Below the pieces are notes generated by a model. The model did no database searches and was not told the DNA's origin. It worked only from the letters and a program-made list of their open reading frames with translations. Of a stretch of DNA of 64,000 bases, positions 7,758 through 16,411 are shown piece after piece. Numbering within the stretch: the stretch's first letter is position 1; each line of letters begins with the position of its first letter. The translations under genes and the position numbers were made by a program. The stretch is from Thermohalobaculum sp039028795 (GTDB lineage: Bacteria; Pseudomonadota; Alphaproteobacteria; Rhodobacterales; Rhodobacteraceae): assembly GCA_039028795.1 (NCBI GenBank), contig JBCCHJ010000023.1:1-64000 (forward strand), written 5' to 3'.

Positions 7758-9080
7758 ATGGACGTGGCTTCATATTGGAAGATTACAAAGACCTATTCCA
7801 AGAAATTGACTGGCGTCGACAAGATGAGCGCTGGTTTTCTGAGTAAAGGTGCAGGCATCACCGACCCGCTTGAGAAATATGTGGTTGCATGGACAAAGGC
7901 GAACCAATCCGACTACATGAAATTCGGCAAGAAGGCCTACGATAACGTCGAAAAATACCTCAAAACAATATTAGATAAAGAGATCAAGGACGCTCAGAAA
8001 AAGTCTAAAGGCAAAGGCGGTCTGTCAGCGGATGAGCTTAAAAGCGCTAAGATCATTCAATCCAACCTCGTTCTTATTCGCGACGAACTGAAAGAGGTCC
8101 TGGCAGGCAATAAAAAACCTGGAAATTTCAAACGCGATGCACGGGATGACGTAAATACAACGCTTTATACCGAAGAGGACAAAAAGCGCATAAAGTGGAA
8201 GATGGAACTCTTTAACAAACTTGGTAAAAAAGCTGCAGGTTTTAAAAAGGACTACAAGATTCAATTAGGCAAAGTCGAGGCATTGGCATCCAACGCAGCG
8301 AACTTCGCAAAAGACGTGAAGGCGTCTTTTGAAAAACAAGACGCAGAGACCAACAAGTCGGCATTGGGCAATGTTGGCGGAATCTCCCGCATAGCGACCA
8401 GGATCGGTGACGCAATCGCCAAACACTATAACGACAACATCAATGGCAATGACGATTGGATTGAAGCGCGCGTCGATACTCCCGGCTTGTCAGACATGCC
8501 TTCGGCAGTACGAAAAACGCACAATGATGCGTACAATAAATGCGATGCAGTGGCCCGCGATGTTCTGAAGCTGCACGATGAAATCCAAAAGTGCGCCGCC
8601 GATATCAACGCGATGTTGAACACGGCAGAGGGATTCTCGATTGCACCCCCCAATCCGAAGGACGCTCTCAAGAAATTGGCTAAGATGCTGAAAGATGCTG
8701 AAAGCGTGCGCATGTCGCTCAAGATTGCCAATCAATCGATCATGGGACGTGTCCAGCCGATGCGCGAGCGGGTCAACAGACCTGAACCGCTTGAGAAGCG
8801 GCTAAGCAATCAGGCGGCGCTGAAAACACAAAACATCACCGCGATTAAGAAGTGTGACGAGCAAATTAAATCCCTGACAATAATGGAGAAGTGGTTGTCT
8901 GGTCCTGCGAGCCGAGTAAACGACAAGGCGGTTCAGAAGCTCGTCGGAGACGTGGCCAGCAAGATTAAAGAGGCCAACTCCTTCGTCTCCACGTATACCA
9001 AGGTTCGCGCAGAGATGCTGAAAACTATTAAAGAATGCGATGCCATGCTGGCTCGCGAACAGTCGGGATTAGCCGCTTAA
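7758..9080 (+). CDS. Lysine-rich helical protein of unknown function, first of a pair
   Basis: The start at 7758 is chosen because GGAAGGA lies 7 bases upstream; the open frame extends back to 7584 without such a site. The 440-residue product has no signal peptide or transmembrane segment. It is very rich in lysine, alanine and aspartate and is predicted by eye to be almost all helical, with heptad-like runs near 45-130, 150-210, 260-310 and 340-435. The segment around 205-255 (NVGGISRIATRIGDAIAK, then DDWIEARVDTPGLSDMP) is the only clearly non-helical stretch. It is followed by a strong hairpin and a second helical protein. Its base use is more A-rich than its neighbours, hinting at acquisition. 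I recognise no family. Confidence 0.75.
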   Translation: MDVASYWKITKTYSKKLTGVDKMSAGFLSKGAGITDPLEKYVVAWTKANQSDYMKFGKKAYDNVEKYLKTILDKEIKDAQKKSKGKGGLSADELKSAKIIQSNLVLIRDELKEVLAGNKKPGNFKRDARDDVNTTLYTEEDKKRIKWKMELFNKLGKKAAGFKKDYKIQLGKVEALASNAANFAKDVKASFEKQDAETNKSALGNVGGISRIATRIGDAIAKHYNDNINGNDDWIEARVDTPGLSDMPSAVRKTHNDAYNKCDAVARDVLKLHDEIQKCAADINAMLNTAEGFSIAPPNPKDALKKLAKMLKDAESVRMSLKIANQSIMGRVQPMRERVNRPEPLEKRLSNQAALKTQNITAIKKCDEQIKSLTIMEKWLSGPASRVNDKAVQKLVGDVASKIKEANSFVSTYTKVRAEMLKTIKECDAMLAREQSGLAA

Positions 9081-9101
9081 AGCTCCACCCAACTCTTTGA
9101 C

Positions 9102-9128
9102 GAGCGCTCCGCGATAAGCGGAGCGCTC
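9102..9128 (+). terminator. Strong intercistronic hairpin
   Basis: A perfect 11-base-pair stem, GAGCGCTCCGC (9102-9112) and GCGGAGCGCTC (9118-9128), has a 5-base GATAA loop. There is no T-run after it, so it is more likely an mRNA-stabilising or partial-terminator element that sets the ratio of the two helical proteins. Confidence 0.55.
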
Positions 9129-9199
9129 GCTCCAGAAGGTGGTCGTCGCAAATTGCCGCCACCTCATTACACCCAGAGATGAAATAGGAAAGTCATTCA

Positions 9200-10345
9200 A
9201 TGGCAAAGCAAGTTATCCTGTCCCATCCGAACTGGTTCCGGCTGATGAAGAAGGCCGAAGCAATAAAGTTCACTGCACCGCAGTTTGAATTTGGGATCGA
9301 GTTCACAAAACATGTCCAAAAGAAGCTGGATGAAAATCCGGTGTTTCAACAAAAGCTATGGGACGCCGCTTCCAAGGACTGGAAGCAGATGATTAAAAAT
9401 CTCAACAACATGTTGGAGTTGAAGGAAGCGAGCATCGCGTTGGCGGCTGACCGCGATTTGACCAAAAAAGAGCTCGAAGATCTTAAGAAAACAAAGATCA
9501 AAGAATTCGAAGAATCCGCAGCGCGGATCGTCAAGCAGCATTCCGCAGACATGGAAAAGTCCGTGATGAAGGAATGGGCGAAGATCCGCAAACAGAACAA
9601 TTTGGCGAATACGTTCAAAATCAAGTTGTTCTTCAAAGGCGTGGGCCGCATGACGGGCGCCGCTTTGGCAACGGCCACGCTGGTCCTTTCGGGTGGGGCC
9701 AATGCTGTTGCCTATATGGCGATTGTAAGGATCATCGGGTCGACCATTTCCGATATCAAGAAACTCGCTACCTCGCTCGACAAGCTTGGCGCAGAACTCT
9801 ACCGCGACGTCCAGAAGGTTTCAGACAGCATCGACAAAAGCGCGGCAAAGGACAACTGGAAGGCTGCGGGCAATATCGTGGCGACGAACCTAATGGGCGC
9901 CGACATCTTGAAAAGCCATTCCAGCGTCATGAAAAAACTGCGCTTCTATCAGGCCCGCATCGCTATCCTGCAGCAAAAGCACATGCGGCTTGGTAAGAAG
10001 ATTAACGAGGCAATGGAAGAGATCAAAAAGCAGCGCGTAAAGGCGGGCAAAGGTCTCGACAAGAAATTGGCGGATGTCGAGAAGAAGCTTGACGGCCTTC
10101 TCAAGAAGACTTCTGAGATGGGTGAACAGTTCACCGAGAATGACCACGCTGCAGCTCGTCTAGCATTAACGATGACCAGTATGAAATCGGCAACAGCGCG
10201 GACGATTACATCGGTGACCGGGACGGTGACGAAAATCGCAGTGATCGTCGGAAAAGGTGTCTTGGCCGCAGCCGCGATGGATGCAGAATCCGCTTCCTCG
10301 GCACTCGCCGACGCAGCCGGTCTCGTGGTCAAGGAAGCCGCCTGA
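9200..10345 (+). CDS. Helical protein with central hydrophobic segment, second of a pair
   Basis: The 381-residue product starts at ATG 9200 with AGGAAAG upstream. Residues of about 20-145 are lysine/glutamate-rich helix. Residues of about 150-185 form a hydrophobic glycine/alanine stretch (GAALATATLVLSGG, then ANAVAYMAIVRIIGS). Residues 186-320 return to long amphipathic helices. A second weakly hydrophobic stretch (TKIAVIVGKGVLAAAAMDA) lies near 345-365. There is no signal peptide. Long helices around a central hydrophobic hairpin recall alpha-helical pore-forming proteins of the ClyA/Xax type, but that is an architectural analogy only. The gene forms a unit with the preceding helical protein and is probably controlled by the divergent winged-helix regulator. 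No family recognised. Confidence 0.75.
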   Translation: MAKQVILSHPNWFRLMKKAEAIKFTAPQFEFGIEFTKHVQKKLDENPVFQQKLWDAASKDWKQMIKNLNNMLELKEASIALAADRDLTKKELEDLKKTKIKEFEESAARIVKQHSADMEKSVMKEWAKIRKQNNLANTFKIKLFFKGVGRMTGAALATATLVLSGGANAVAYMAIVRIIGSTISDIKKLATSLDKLGAELYRDVQKVSDSIDKSAAKDNWKAAGNIVATNLMGADILKSHSSVMKKLRFYQARIAILQQKHMRLGKKINEAMEEIKKQRVKAGKGLDKKLADVEKKLDGLLKKTSEMGEQFTENDHAAARLALTMTSMKSATARTITSVTGTVTKIAVIVGKGVLAAAAMDAESASSALADAAGLVVKEAA

Positions 10346-10375
10346 CGCCGGCTTGCCAGACGCCCTAGAACTCAT

Positions 10376-10402
10376 CGAGTGGGCGGTCTCACTGCCCACT
10401 CG
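10376..10402 (+). terminator. Candidate terminator hairpin after the helical pair
   Basis: The perfect 9-base stem CGAGTGGGC (10376-10384) and GCCCACTCG (10394-10402) has a 9-base loop. It lies 30 bases after the stop of the second helical gene and upstream of the end of a convergent esterase gene. No T-run follows, so termination is only inferred from position. Confidence 0.45.
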
Positions 10403-10524
10403 AAATCAGTTTGAAACTGTTAATCGCTTCGTTCAGAAGCTTTGAAGAGTTAGTGTTCCTATGGCGCTCGGCATTGTCCTGGAAGATAGTCTTCGTGTGT
10501 CCGAAGATGAGGCGTGAACCTATT

Positions 10525-11424
10525 CTAAGGCGCGTAGATGTTTTGCAAATCATACAGGCTGAGATATTCCCAAACACGGTCATTGATCGTCCCGGCAGCC
10601 GAGTAATACCAATGATTGTGACCTTTGATTTCGACATAGGTTACATGATGTCCGGCCTCTGCAACGGCCTTACCAGTTTCGACCGCACGAGTGGTCGGAA
10701 AAATATGATCATCCGACCCTAGCAGTATTGCGATCCGCGTCGCCCGTCGCGACGCATCCGCTAGCCTTTGCAAATGCTGCGCGCCGGGCACACCAGCATG
10801 CAAAGCTGTCGCTGCAAAAACATCAGACCTGGTTAGCGTTAAGTCCAATGCGCGGATCGCGCCACTTGAGTGGCCGAAGAGATAGATTCTGTCTGGGTCG
10901 ATCGAATAGCGCGACTTTGCATCATCCAACAGCGCATCGAACATTTGGTCTGGGTCGTCCGACGCAGACCAGGCAACGCCAGAGGAATTTGGCGCCAGCA
11001 ATACCGCACCGGATGCCTTCGCAGTCTTGCGCCACATATCGATCATCGATGCCCCGGTACGCTTGGCCCCGTGTAGCAAAACAATTGCGGGTCGTGGCCC
11101 ATCGGCTTCAACCGGTGCCTCGGCGAAGTAGTCATGCACCTTCGAGCCAATGCGTACAATGTGGACCTGCGCATCGACCGCAGGCTCGACATAGTTCAGT
11201 TGATAGCTCGATGCGGGAATCGGCAACGTCATCTCGGCAGACTTGAAAGACCCGGGTTCCAAACCCTGGAGAGTCGTTAAAATGTTTTGGGCTGCATCGG
11301 TCTTCCAAATATGGGCAGCCCCTGTCGCGAACAGACCCAAGACACCTCCAAGCATTAAAAGCTGCATAAGACGAGCCAAAGAGCCTCGTCTTTGCGCAGG
11401 TGGATTTGGTCGGAATCCAGTCAT
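10525..11424 (-). CDS. Alpha/beta-hydrolase, PHB-depolymerase/feruloyl-esterase-like
   Basis: The 299-residue product has one N-terminal membrane segment at about residues 18-36 (LMQLLMLGGVLGLFATGAA), either an anchor or an uncleaved signal. The alpha/beta-hydrolase core starts at about residue 95 with AIVLLHGAKRTG, the oxyanion strand-loop. The nucleophile elbow is GHSSG. A candidate acid lies in LLGSDDHIFP and the likely catalytic histidine in IKGHNHWYY. This layout matches the extracellular polyester/feruloyl esterase-like group. It would act on an ester outside the inner membrane; the substrate is unknown. It is convergent with the helical pair and appears monocistronic. Confidence 0.8.
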   Translation of the reverse strand: MTGFRPNPPAQRRGSLARLMQLLMLGGVLGLFATGAAHIWKTDAAQNILTTLQGLEPGSFKSAEMTLPIPASSYQLNYVEPAVDAQVHIVRIGSKVHDYFAEAPVEADGPRPAIVLLHGAKRTGASMIDMWRKTAKASGAVLLAPNSSGVAWSASDDPDQMFDALLDDAKSRYSIDPDRIYLFGHSSGAIRALDLTLTRSDVFAATALHAGVPGAQHLQRLADASRRATRIAILLGSDDHIFPTTRAVETGKAVAEAGHHVTYVEIKGHNHWYYSAAGTINDRVWEYLSLYDLQNIYAP

Positions 11425-11794
11425 GTGCGAGCGCCAAGTGTAGATATGGAGCGCTGGCTCATAAATATGGAATTACAATGACTTAGATGCGCGAGCACGG
11501 CTTCACCTTCCGGCAGGAAATGACGGCTTCCTTGCTTGCTCCAGCTGGCCAAGGGCAGCCAGGGTTTCATGCAATTGATTGGCAGTCTTGTAAAGACGAA
11601 GCATCGCTGGATGATAATTGTGAAACTGCATGACCTGACCTTCGTTGACTTTTCGGTATCAAAACGCCACGGAAACTAAGTCAAAAAGGACATTGTAAAT
11701 TCAGTTATTTTCTTACTATAGAGGGGCGGTTCTCTGCGAGCTTGTTGAGTCTGCCAGCTGGAAACACGGATCTATGTGTGGTGGGGCTGGGCCA
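11425..11794. other. Intergenic region upstream of the secretion locus
   Basis: AT-rich, with no supported gene. TTGTAA at 11693-11698 and CTATAG at 11716-11721 (17-base spacing) form a plausible promoter for the plus-strand secretion locus. The start context of the small frame at 11795 lies directly downstream. Confidence 0.35.
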
Positions 11795-12004
11795 ATGAGC
11801 GAACTTTCCGATGTCGGATTTCCTGAGCGTTTGCACGAGTCGAACAGCCCTGTTCTCGACAGGATCGAGGCCGTCTACGGCGATATGATCCGTCACGATG
11901 GCTATGGCGAAATGCGCGTCGAAGTGCGCATTCTCAAGCGCGGACAGAAAGAGGTGATCGTCCATTTCGGCAAGCAATACAGGTTTGTTGTAGATGTGGC
12001 GTAG
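11795..12004 (+). CDS. Small protein of unknown function preceding the secretion genes
   Basis: From ATG 11795 this is a 69-residue acidic/basic-balanced protein (MSELSDVGFPERLHES... ending KQYRFVVDVA). Its end overlaps the start of the GspC-like gene by 11 bases, a sign of translational coupling. An upstream ATG at 11774 in the same frame is possible but has no better ribosome binding site. There is no signal peptide or membrane helix. The C-terminal half (MRVEVRILKRGQKEVIVHFGKQYRF) reads like a small beta-hairpin domain. No family recognised. Its place at the head of the locus suggests an accessory or regulatory role, but nothing shows it directly. Confidence 0.5.
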   Translation: MSELSDVGFPERLHESNSPVLDRIEAVYGDMIRHDGYGEMRVEVRILKRGQKEVIVHFGKQYRFVVDVA

Positions 12005-12479
12005 TACCAGCATCATCGGAATCCCCAGCATAAACGGTGGAAGATTTGTAACCACCTGCATTGCTGTTTTGCTGCTGTTGCAGTTTTCTGGTCCGATTAA
12101 AGCGCAGGAGTCAGCCCCGAGCCCGGAAGCACCGCAAACTAATGATCCATCGCGGGCTGATCCATTCTCGCCAGAAACTATTTTTGAAAGGCCGGCCGAA
12201 TCTCAAGCGCCCGCGCAACGAAAGAAGTTCGTACCCTCAGCGGCGCGGCCAGCACGACTGCCTGAACTTCGACTGCGTGGTATTGGCAGAACGAGCGCCG
12301 GCGCTCCGCCGACTGTGCTGTTAGAGATCGAGGGATACGGCGTCTACATTGTAAAGGCCGGGGACACGATATCCCTCCAAGATCTGCCGGCTGAAAACGT
12401 CATCCGGATCAAAGAAGTCAACGACATTAGCGTCATCATTGAAACTGGCTCGTTTGGCGAGCTGATCGTGATTCGGTAA
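11994..12479 (+). CDS. GspC/PilP-like inner-membrane to secretin connector protein
   Basis: The 161-residue product has one membrane segment at about 19-33 (TTCIAVLLLLQFSG). A proline/serine-rich linker follows (residues 35-85), then a C-terminal domain at about 90-161 with LRLRGIG, VLLEIEGYGVYIVKAGDTI and IKEVNDISVIIE. That domain matches the homology region of GspC/PilP proteins, which dock the inner-membrane platform to the secretin N0 domain in the periplasm. It lies 5 bases before the secretin gene, the usual partner. Whether it is closer to GspC or PilP cannot be settled by eye. No strong ribosome binding site is visible, so coupling to the preceding small gene is likely. Confidence 0.72.
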   Translation: MWRSTSIIGIPSINGGRFVTTCIAVLLLLQFSGPIKAQESAPSPEAPQTNDPSRADPFSPETIFERPAESQAPAQRKKFVPSAARPARLPELRLRGIGRTSAGAPPTVLLEIEGYGVYIVKAGDTISLQDLPAENVIRIKEVNDISVIIETGSFGELIVIR

Positions 12480-12484
12480 CTGGT

Positions 12485-14581
12485 ATGATGCGACCTCTAC
12501 TGTTCCTCGTTAGCCTGACTTTCGTTGCTTGGGCCAGCCCAAGCTGGTCACAAGGACCGCCAGGGGGCACAATCAGCAAGATTGAATTCCGCGATACAAC
12601 CGTCGGCGAAGCGGTTCGTCTGGTTGCGGAGTTGAGCGGTGCAAATGTTTTCGCAACGGGCGAGGCCGCTCAACGCCGGCTAACAATGGTTGTCCGCAAT
12701 ACGACTGTGCGTGGTGCGATCAACAGCATTGCACGGGTTACTGGACTTTCTGTCACCTATGATCCTGAAGCCCGCGCCTATCTGCTGGTAACGCCGCAAC
12801 AATTCGCTAACGACATCGTCGTTATTCGCGAAGGCAACACGCGGATCTTTAATCTGCGCCATCAGAACGTCGTCAGCGCGGCGTTGATCATACGCAATCT
12901 TTTCGGCAGCCGGGTTTCTCTGAACCTGGATACCGACGACCCTGATGCCCTAGTTATTGGCGACTCGCCTATTCAAGACAGCCGCACGGTTGGGGGCGAT
13001 CGCGATAACCGGAACAGTAATAACAGCCGCAGCACGGGCGGTGGAGGCGGGTCCAGGTCATCCGAAGCAGATGACATAGACTTGGCCGATCTGAGCCCGG
13101 AACAACTCCGCCGGATCCTGGGACTTTCGGCAGAGGAAGCGATCGCCTTCGAAGACGCGGCACAGTTCCTTGGCCTAGAGCCGACGATCTTCATCACGGT
13201 CAACCGCGACCACAACTTACTATTTGTACGAACGGCCGATACCAATGTGCTGACAAGCATTCAGAAGATAATCGCAGCATCCGACAGACCGACGCGCCAG
13301 GTTCTTCTGGAAATGAAGGTGCTGGCTTTGGATTTGGATGACGAGTTCCGCTCGATATTCAACTTCGGCCTGTCAGGCGATGAAGGCTCGGTTACATCGG
13401 CACGGGGCGAGACGACTACTGGCAGAACCGGCATCGAACTGGGGAATTTTCCGCTGACCAATACCGGCACGCTGTTCTTCCAGTTGATCAACGACAACCT
13501 GTTAGCTCAGATCGAGTTATTGGAAAGTGCGAACAGGGTTCGCACCATTGCGACGCCCCTCCTGGTGGCGGCGAATAATACACCTGCCGAATTGTTCGTC
13601 GGTGACGAAGTGGTCCTGACGCGCGGATTTGAATCGGAATCGATCACGAATGAGACGTCCACCACAACCACTAACACCACCCAGATTGAAATTCGCGATG
13701 TGGGACAAACTCTGGAGATTATCCCGCGGATCAATTCCGATAACACTGTGACCCTAGTGATCCGGCAAGAAGCTTCAACTGTTGTGCAAGGCGGCGGAAG
13801 TATTCCACTTCTTGATGATGTCGGGGATGTCCAAGCCATTGATATCGATACGGTGAACACCGCGCGGGTTGCGGGAACGGTCACGGCTCTTGACGGCACG
13901 ACCATCGCCTTCGGAGGATTGATCAACGACGTTCAGGCCAGAACGCGGGATCAGGTTCCGATCTTGGGCGATATTCCAATCCTGGGAACAGCGTTCAGCG
14001 GCGATGTCGACGACGATTCCCGGTCAGAGCTGGTGATTTTGATCACACCGCATCTCTATTCCACCGGAATCGAAGGCGAAGCAATCACCCGTGCCCGTTT
14101 GGCAAATTTGTCGCAAAACCAGGATGTCGATCGGGCTGGATTCAGCGCATCCGACGATCGGACGCCCTCGGTCAACACGCCGGGGCAGCAGCAAAGCTAT
14201 ATGGCGCTGACGCGTTATGCAGCGGCGCGGGCGCATGGCGTTTTACCGCCGAACAATGCCGTTTATCGCGACATCGTGCCGACCGAAGTTATAGCCGGCG
14301 CACCGCTGGTCTTCGGGACTTCGGCGAATGTCCTGGCCGAACCGGTGGCGATCTGGCGGAAAGGCGGCGTCTATGTAACGACCGTTTTGCTGGAAAACAC
14401 CGCTGACACTGTGGCGACACTCGACCCGCTGCAATTGCGTGGGGATTGGCTAGCGGCGACGTTGGAAAGTGACGTTCTTGCGCCCAGAGGACAGGTTGGG
14501 TCGCGCAATTATCTCTATCTGTTGTCGAACAGACCATATGAAGAGGTCCTGCTGAACACCGGGCTTGGGGGAGCTTTATGA
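12485..14581 (+). CDS. gspD: Type II secretion/type IV pilus secretin with extra C-terminal domain
   Basis: The 698-residue product has a signal peptide cleaved near SWSQ (residue 22). Then come an STN/N0 domain (25-110, ISKIEFRDTTVGEAVRLVAELSG), N1-type domains around 115-160 and 230-265 separated by a Gly/Ser/Asn-rich linker (168-195), and the secretin beta-barrel domain (about 275-525). The barrel ends in the hallmark VPILGDIPILGTAF and LVILITPHL. It forms the outer-membrane channel. Unusually, about 130 more residues follow, with VYVTTVLLENTADTV, LDPLQLRGDWLAAT and NYLYLLSN. This part resembles, from memory, the C-terminus of DUF3438 proteins of integrative conjugative elements. The gene overlaps the next lipoprotein gene by 4 bases. 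Confidence 0.9.
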   Translation: MMRPLLFLVSLTFVAWASPSWSQGPPGGTISKIEFRDTTVGEAVRLVAELSGANVFATGEAAQRRLTMVVRNTTVRGAINSIARVTGLSVTYDPEARAYLLVTPQQFANDIVVIREGNTRIFNLRHQNVVSAALIIRNLFGSRVSLNLDTDDPDALVIGDSPIQDSRTVGGDRDNRNSNNSRSTGGGGGSRSSEADDIDLADLSPEQLRRILGLSAEEAIAFEDAAQFLGLEPTIFITVNRDHNLLFVRTADTNVLTSIQKIIAASDRPTRQVLLEMKVLALDLDDEFRSIFNFGLSGDEGSVTSARGETTTGRTGIELGNFPLTNTGTLFFQLINDNLLAQIELLESANRVRTIATPLLVAANNTPAELFVGDEVVLTRGFESESITNETSTTTTNTTQIEIRDVGQTLEIIPRINSDNTVTLVIRQEASTVVQGGGSIPLLDDVGDVQAIDIDTVNTARVAGTVTALDGTTIAFGGLINDVQARTRDQVPILGDIPILGTAFSGDVDDDSRSELVILITPHLYSTGIEGEAITRARLANLSQNQDVDRAGFSASDDRTPSVNTPGQQQSYMALTRYAAARAHGVLPPNNAVYRDIVPTEVIAGAPLVFGTSANVLAEPVAIWRKGGVYVTTVLLENTADTVATLDPLQLRGDWLAATLESDVLAPRGQVGSRNYLYLLSNRPYEEVLLNTGLGGAL

Positions 14582-14817
14582 AGCTGGGAATGATTTGGCT
14601 TTGCGCCCCGGTGATGGCGCTGGTTCTTGTCGGTTGCGACGGCGTTAGGGGCGCATCGCAGTACACAAAACGCAAAGCGCTGGAGGCAAGCTTCGAACAA
14701 CGAAGCCTCGTGGACCCAGCCACATCGCCAAACCGAGTTTTGACGATGTATGTGTTTACAGGGGGTAATGCCGTTAAAAACGGCTATCAGGTTCGGTTCA
14801 CCGCCAGCGTTGAATAA
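14578..14817 (+). CDS. Small lipoprotein, possible secretin pilotin or partner
   Basis: This 79-residue lipoprotein has a signal with LVGC lipobox (cysteine at about 20). Its ATG overlaps the secretin stop in an ATGA junction, so the two are translationally coupled. The mature part (about 59 residues) has a basic helix (SQYTKRKALEASFEQRS) and a strand-rich tail (VLTMYVFTGGNAVKNGYQVRFTASVE). Pilotins are small lipoproteins that bring secretins to the outer membrane; position and size suggest that role. No sequence match to a known pilotin family is claimed. Confidence 0.65.
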   Translation: MKLGMIWLCAPVMALVLVGCDGVRGASQYTKRKALEASFEQRSLVDPATSPNRVLTMYVFTGGNAVKNGYQVRFTASVE

Positions 14818-14903
14818 CCGCTATTACAGGCGTTGACACTTGTGAACCTCACCCTAAATTCGTCGGTGATGCGCTGGGGGGCAGCGATCGCTTACTAAAT
14901 CCG

Positions 14904-16406
14904 ATGACTAAAAGGATCGGTATGCGTTCGTCCGGCCCCAAAAAGAAGCACAAACGGCCAGCATTCCAACGCCTGCGCCTGGCAGCTTTGATGGTTTTGC
15001 TTACGGGGTCAGTCACGGCGCTGGGCTCGACCGTTTACAAGCGCCTCGTCATTCCGGCCTACGGAAACAACCCCGCAGCGTTAGATTTCATGGCAAAGGC
15101 ACAGCCAAAGGCTTTGTCGGCCGATGACCTGACCAGCTTTCGATATGATGAAGAAGCTTACACCCAGGAGGTTGCTAATCTGGACTGGCGGCTGAGCTTC
15201 ATGTTCGAAGAGGGTGATGGACATATAGAACGCGCATTCCAGGCCGCGACCCAATCTTCGCTGGGCGTGAACAATGATGGCTTGGGACCGATTTTCAATT
15301 CCAACAGTTGCGAAAGCTGTCACCAGTCTAACGGCCGGACCCTTCCTGTCCCTGGACAAGGATATCTGGTGCGACTGAGCGTTCCCGGCACGGATGAGCA
15401 TGGCGGTCCGAAGCCCCACCCATCCTATGGTGGTCAGTTTGGTGATCTGTCCGTCAGCGACGTCCCGGCAGAGGGCACAGTCATAGTCAAATACGAAGAG
15501 ATCCAAGGCAAGTATGGCGACGGTACACCCTACACATTGTTGAAGCCCGAAATCACTTTCAAAGACCTGGCATACGGACCGATCGGATACTCGACCATGC
15601 TTTCAGCAAGGTCGCCGCTGTCGCTCTATGGTCTGGGCCTTCTTGAGGCGATCGACGATGAAACGCTTTTGGCATGGGCAGATCCAGATGATGAAGATGG
15701 CGACGGTATCTCTGGTCGTGTGAACCGTGTTTGGGACATCGAGAAAAAGCAGGTTTCTATCGGCCGGTTTGGCTGGAAGGCCGAGCAGCCCAGTTTGCTG
15801 ACCCAGTCCGCAGATGCGGCGGCTAACGACATGGGGGTCACCACCGCGCTATTGCCCAGTCAGACCTGCACGGATGCGCAAGCAGGCTGTCGCGAAGCAC
15901 TCCATGGCGACGAAGGGTCCACTGCTGAACTGGATGCCGAGTCTTTGAAAGAGGTCGCGGCTTACATGCAGTTTTTGGCAGTGCCCGCACGCGGACATCT
16001 GGAACACCCTGATGTTCAGCATGGTGAGATACTGTTTAAAACCTCTGGCTGTGCCGCATGCCATACGCCAGAGGCGGAAACCGGCAATCATGAATACAAG
16101 CGTCTTCGCGGCAAAAAAATCCAGGCGTTCACAGACCTTTTGCTGCACGACATGGGCGACGGGCTTGCGGATAACCGGCCCAGCTTTGATGCGAATGGCC
16201 GCGAATGGCGAACACCGCCACTTTGGGGATTGGGTCTGCTAGAGACAGTCAATGGTCACACCCGGTTGCTGCACGATGGCCGTGCACGCAACTTTGCTGA
16301 AGCCATCCTTTGGCATGGTGGTGAAGCTGAAGGATCGAAGGAAGCCTTCCGAAACATGCCAGCCGACGATCGCCAGGCTATCATCAAGTTCTTGAAGTCG
16401 CTCTAA
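14904..16406 (+). CDS. Di-haem c-type oxidoreductase (DUF1111/DHOR family)
   Basis: The 500-residue product has an N-terminal membrane/signal segment at about 25-42, followed by two c-type haem motifs, CESCH (Cys136, Cys139, His140) and CAACH (Cys383, Cys386, His387). It shows typical family segments: GLGPIFNSNSCESCHQSNG, SARSPLSLYGLGLLEAI, DPDDEDGDGISGR and LLHDGRARN near the C-terminus. The family is periplasmic and called thiol/di-haem oxidoreductase or peroxidase-like; substrates are poorly known. An alternative start at 14922 has AAGGA before it. The gene sits between the secretin and the MoxR cassette on the same strand, with 86 bases before it and 5 after it, so it is likely cotranscribed with what follows. 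Confidence 0.85.
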   Translation: MTKRIGMRSSGPKKKHKRPAFQRLRLAALMVLLTGSVTALGSTVYKRLVIPAYGNNPAALDFMAKAQPKALSADDLTSFRYDEEAYTQEVANLDWRLSFMFEEGDGHIERAFQAATQSSLGVNNDGLGPIFNSNSCESCHQSNGRTLPVPGQGYLVRLSVPGTDEHGGPKPHPSYGGQFGDLSVSDVPAEGTVIVKYEEIQGKYGDGTPYTLLKPEITFKDLAYGPIGYSTMLSARSPLSLYGLGLLEAIDDETLLAWADPDDEDGDGISGRVNRVWDIEKKQVSIGRFGWKAEQPSLLTQSADAAANDMGVTTALLPSQTCTDAQAGCREALHGDEGSTAELDAESLKEVAAYMQFLAVPARGHLEHPDVQHGEILFKTSGCAACHTPEAETGNHEYKRLRGKKIQAFTDLLLHDMGDGLADNRPSFDANGREWRTPPLWGLGLLETVNGHTRLLHDGRARNFAEAILWHGGEAEGSKEAFRNMPADDRQAIIKFLKSL

Positions 16407-16411
16407 ATCTG

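Noticed and set aside
7758..10345. Possibility that the two helical genes are part of a prophage.
   Set aside because: No terminase, capsid, tail, integrase or lysis gene, and no attachment-site-like repeats were found around them.
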